Shown piece by piece: positions 62,988-63,009 of a DNA stretch of 63,009 nt; the first letter of the stretch is position 1, and each line of letters starts with the position of its first letter. The position numbers and the translations under genes are program-made. The DNA is from Fidelibacterota bacterium. GTDB taxonomy: Bacteria > Fidelibacterota > Marinisomatia > Marinisomatales > UBA1611. The notes below the pieces were generated by a model, which was given only the letters and a program-made list of their open reading frames with translations, was not told where the DNA came from and made no database searches. The DNA lies in NCBI GenBank assembly GCA_018649625.1, contig JABIHN010000090.1, positions 1-63,009 of the forward strand, written 5' to 3'.

Positions 62988-63009
62988 AGGTGAACCTTTT
63001 TTATTTTAA

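Noticed and set aside
1-63009. tRNA, rRNA, CRISPR, insertion sequences, prophage or attachment sites
   Set aside because: Gaps were read on both strands; none shows a cloverleaf, regular repeats, transposase or phage genes.

Overview
The window is about 63 kb of AT-rich bacterial chromosome with short intergenic gaps. It has no rRNA, tRNA, CRISPR array, insertion sequence or prophage that I can see. At least four secreted proteins end in a Por-type (type IX secretion) C-terminal sorting domain with the YPNPFN linker signature (7269-8966, 48496-49470, 57081-57992, 61980-62987). There is also a DUF4159/DUF4175/TPR gene cluster and a Bacteroidetes-like PEP carboxylase. Together these place the source in the Fibrobacteres-Chlorobi-Bacteroidetes group. 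The overall look best fits a marine Marinimicrobia (SAR406)-type genome; that narrower placement is inference.

Layout. 1-7 kb: a secreted multidomain protein, a TPR lipoprotein, an aromatic amino acid hydroxylase, a small Smr-like protein, an aldo/keto reductase, and an octaheme hydroxylamine-oxidoreductase-family cytochrome coupled to an internally duplicated 8-helix membrane protein. 7-11 kb: a secreted M23 peptidase and a YtrA-like GntR operon with an apparent self-operator, including a 41-residue glycine-zipper protein. 11-15 kb: an exported trio (Tat-targeted class-V aminotransferase, Sec-targeted RidA, bacterial Kunitz domain), then yjbQ with a diverged copy of its 3' end about 650 bp away. 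15-22 kb: the DUF4159-DUF4175-TPR-pseudo-'asparagine synthetase B' cluster. 22-33 kb: plus-strand envelope and housekeeping genes (EnvC-like, holB, metG, YiiX-like, tatD, rsmA, rpsU), interrupted by a minus-strand fatty acid hydroxylase. 33-41 kb: a nucleoside-salvage run (phosphosugar mutase, deoC, an aldehyde dehydrogenase plus a non-catalytic partner, purine nucleoside phosphorylase, deoA), then rlmD. 41-50 kb: MscS and a compact seven-gene minus-strand operon. 50-63 kb: an outer-membrane barrel, PadR/PspC, pyruvate kinase, a lipoprotein phosphodiesterase, ApaG, a Tat-exported intradiol dioxygenase with a sorting domain, PEP carboxylase, an MltB-like transglycosylase, a gene broken by a homopolymer frameshift, and a last sorting-domain protein.

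The strongest candidate for an undescribed system is the operon at 42588-49470. A PqqD-like peptide-binding protein, an ATP-grasp ligase and a fold-III PLP decarboxylase form its core. Downstream is a urea-channel/M23-peptidase fusion. Upstream are a small secreted Cys-containing protein, an outer-membrane protein and a sorting-domain protein. This reads as cytosolic peptide or amino-acid tailoring coupled to envelope components. No precursor peptide is obvious.

No stretch longer than about 300 bases lacks a gene. The longest gap (6379-6587) holds an inverted repeat described below.
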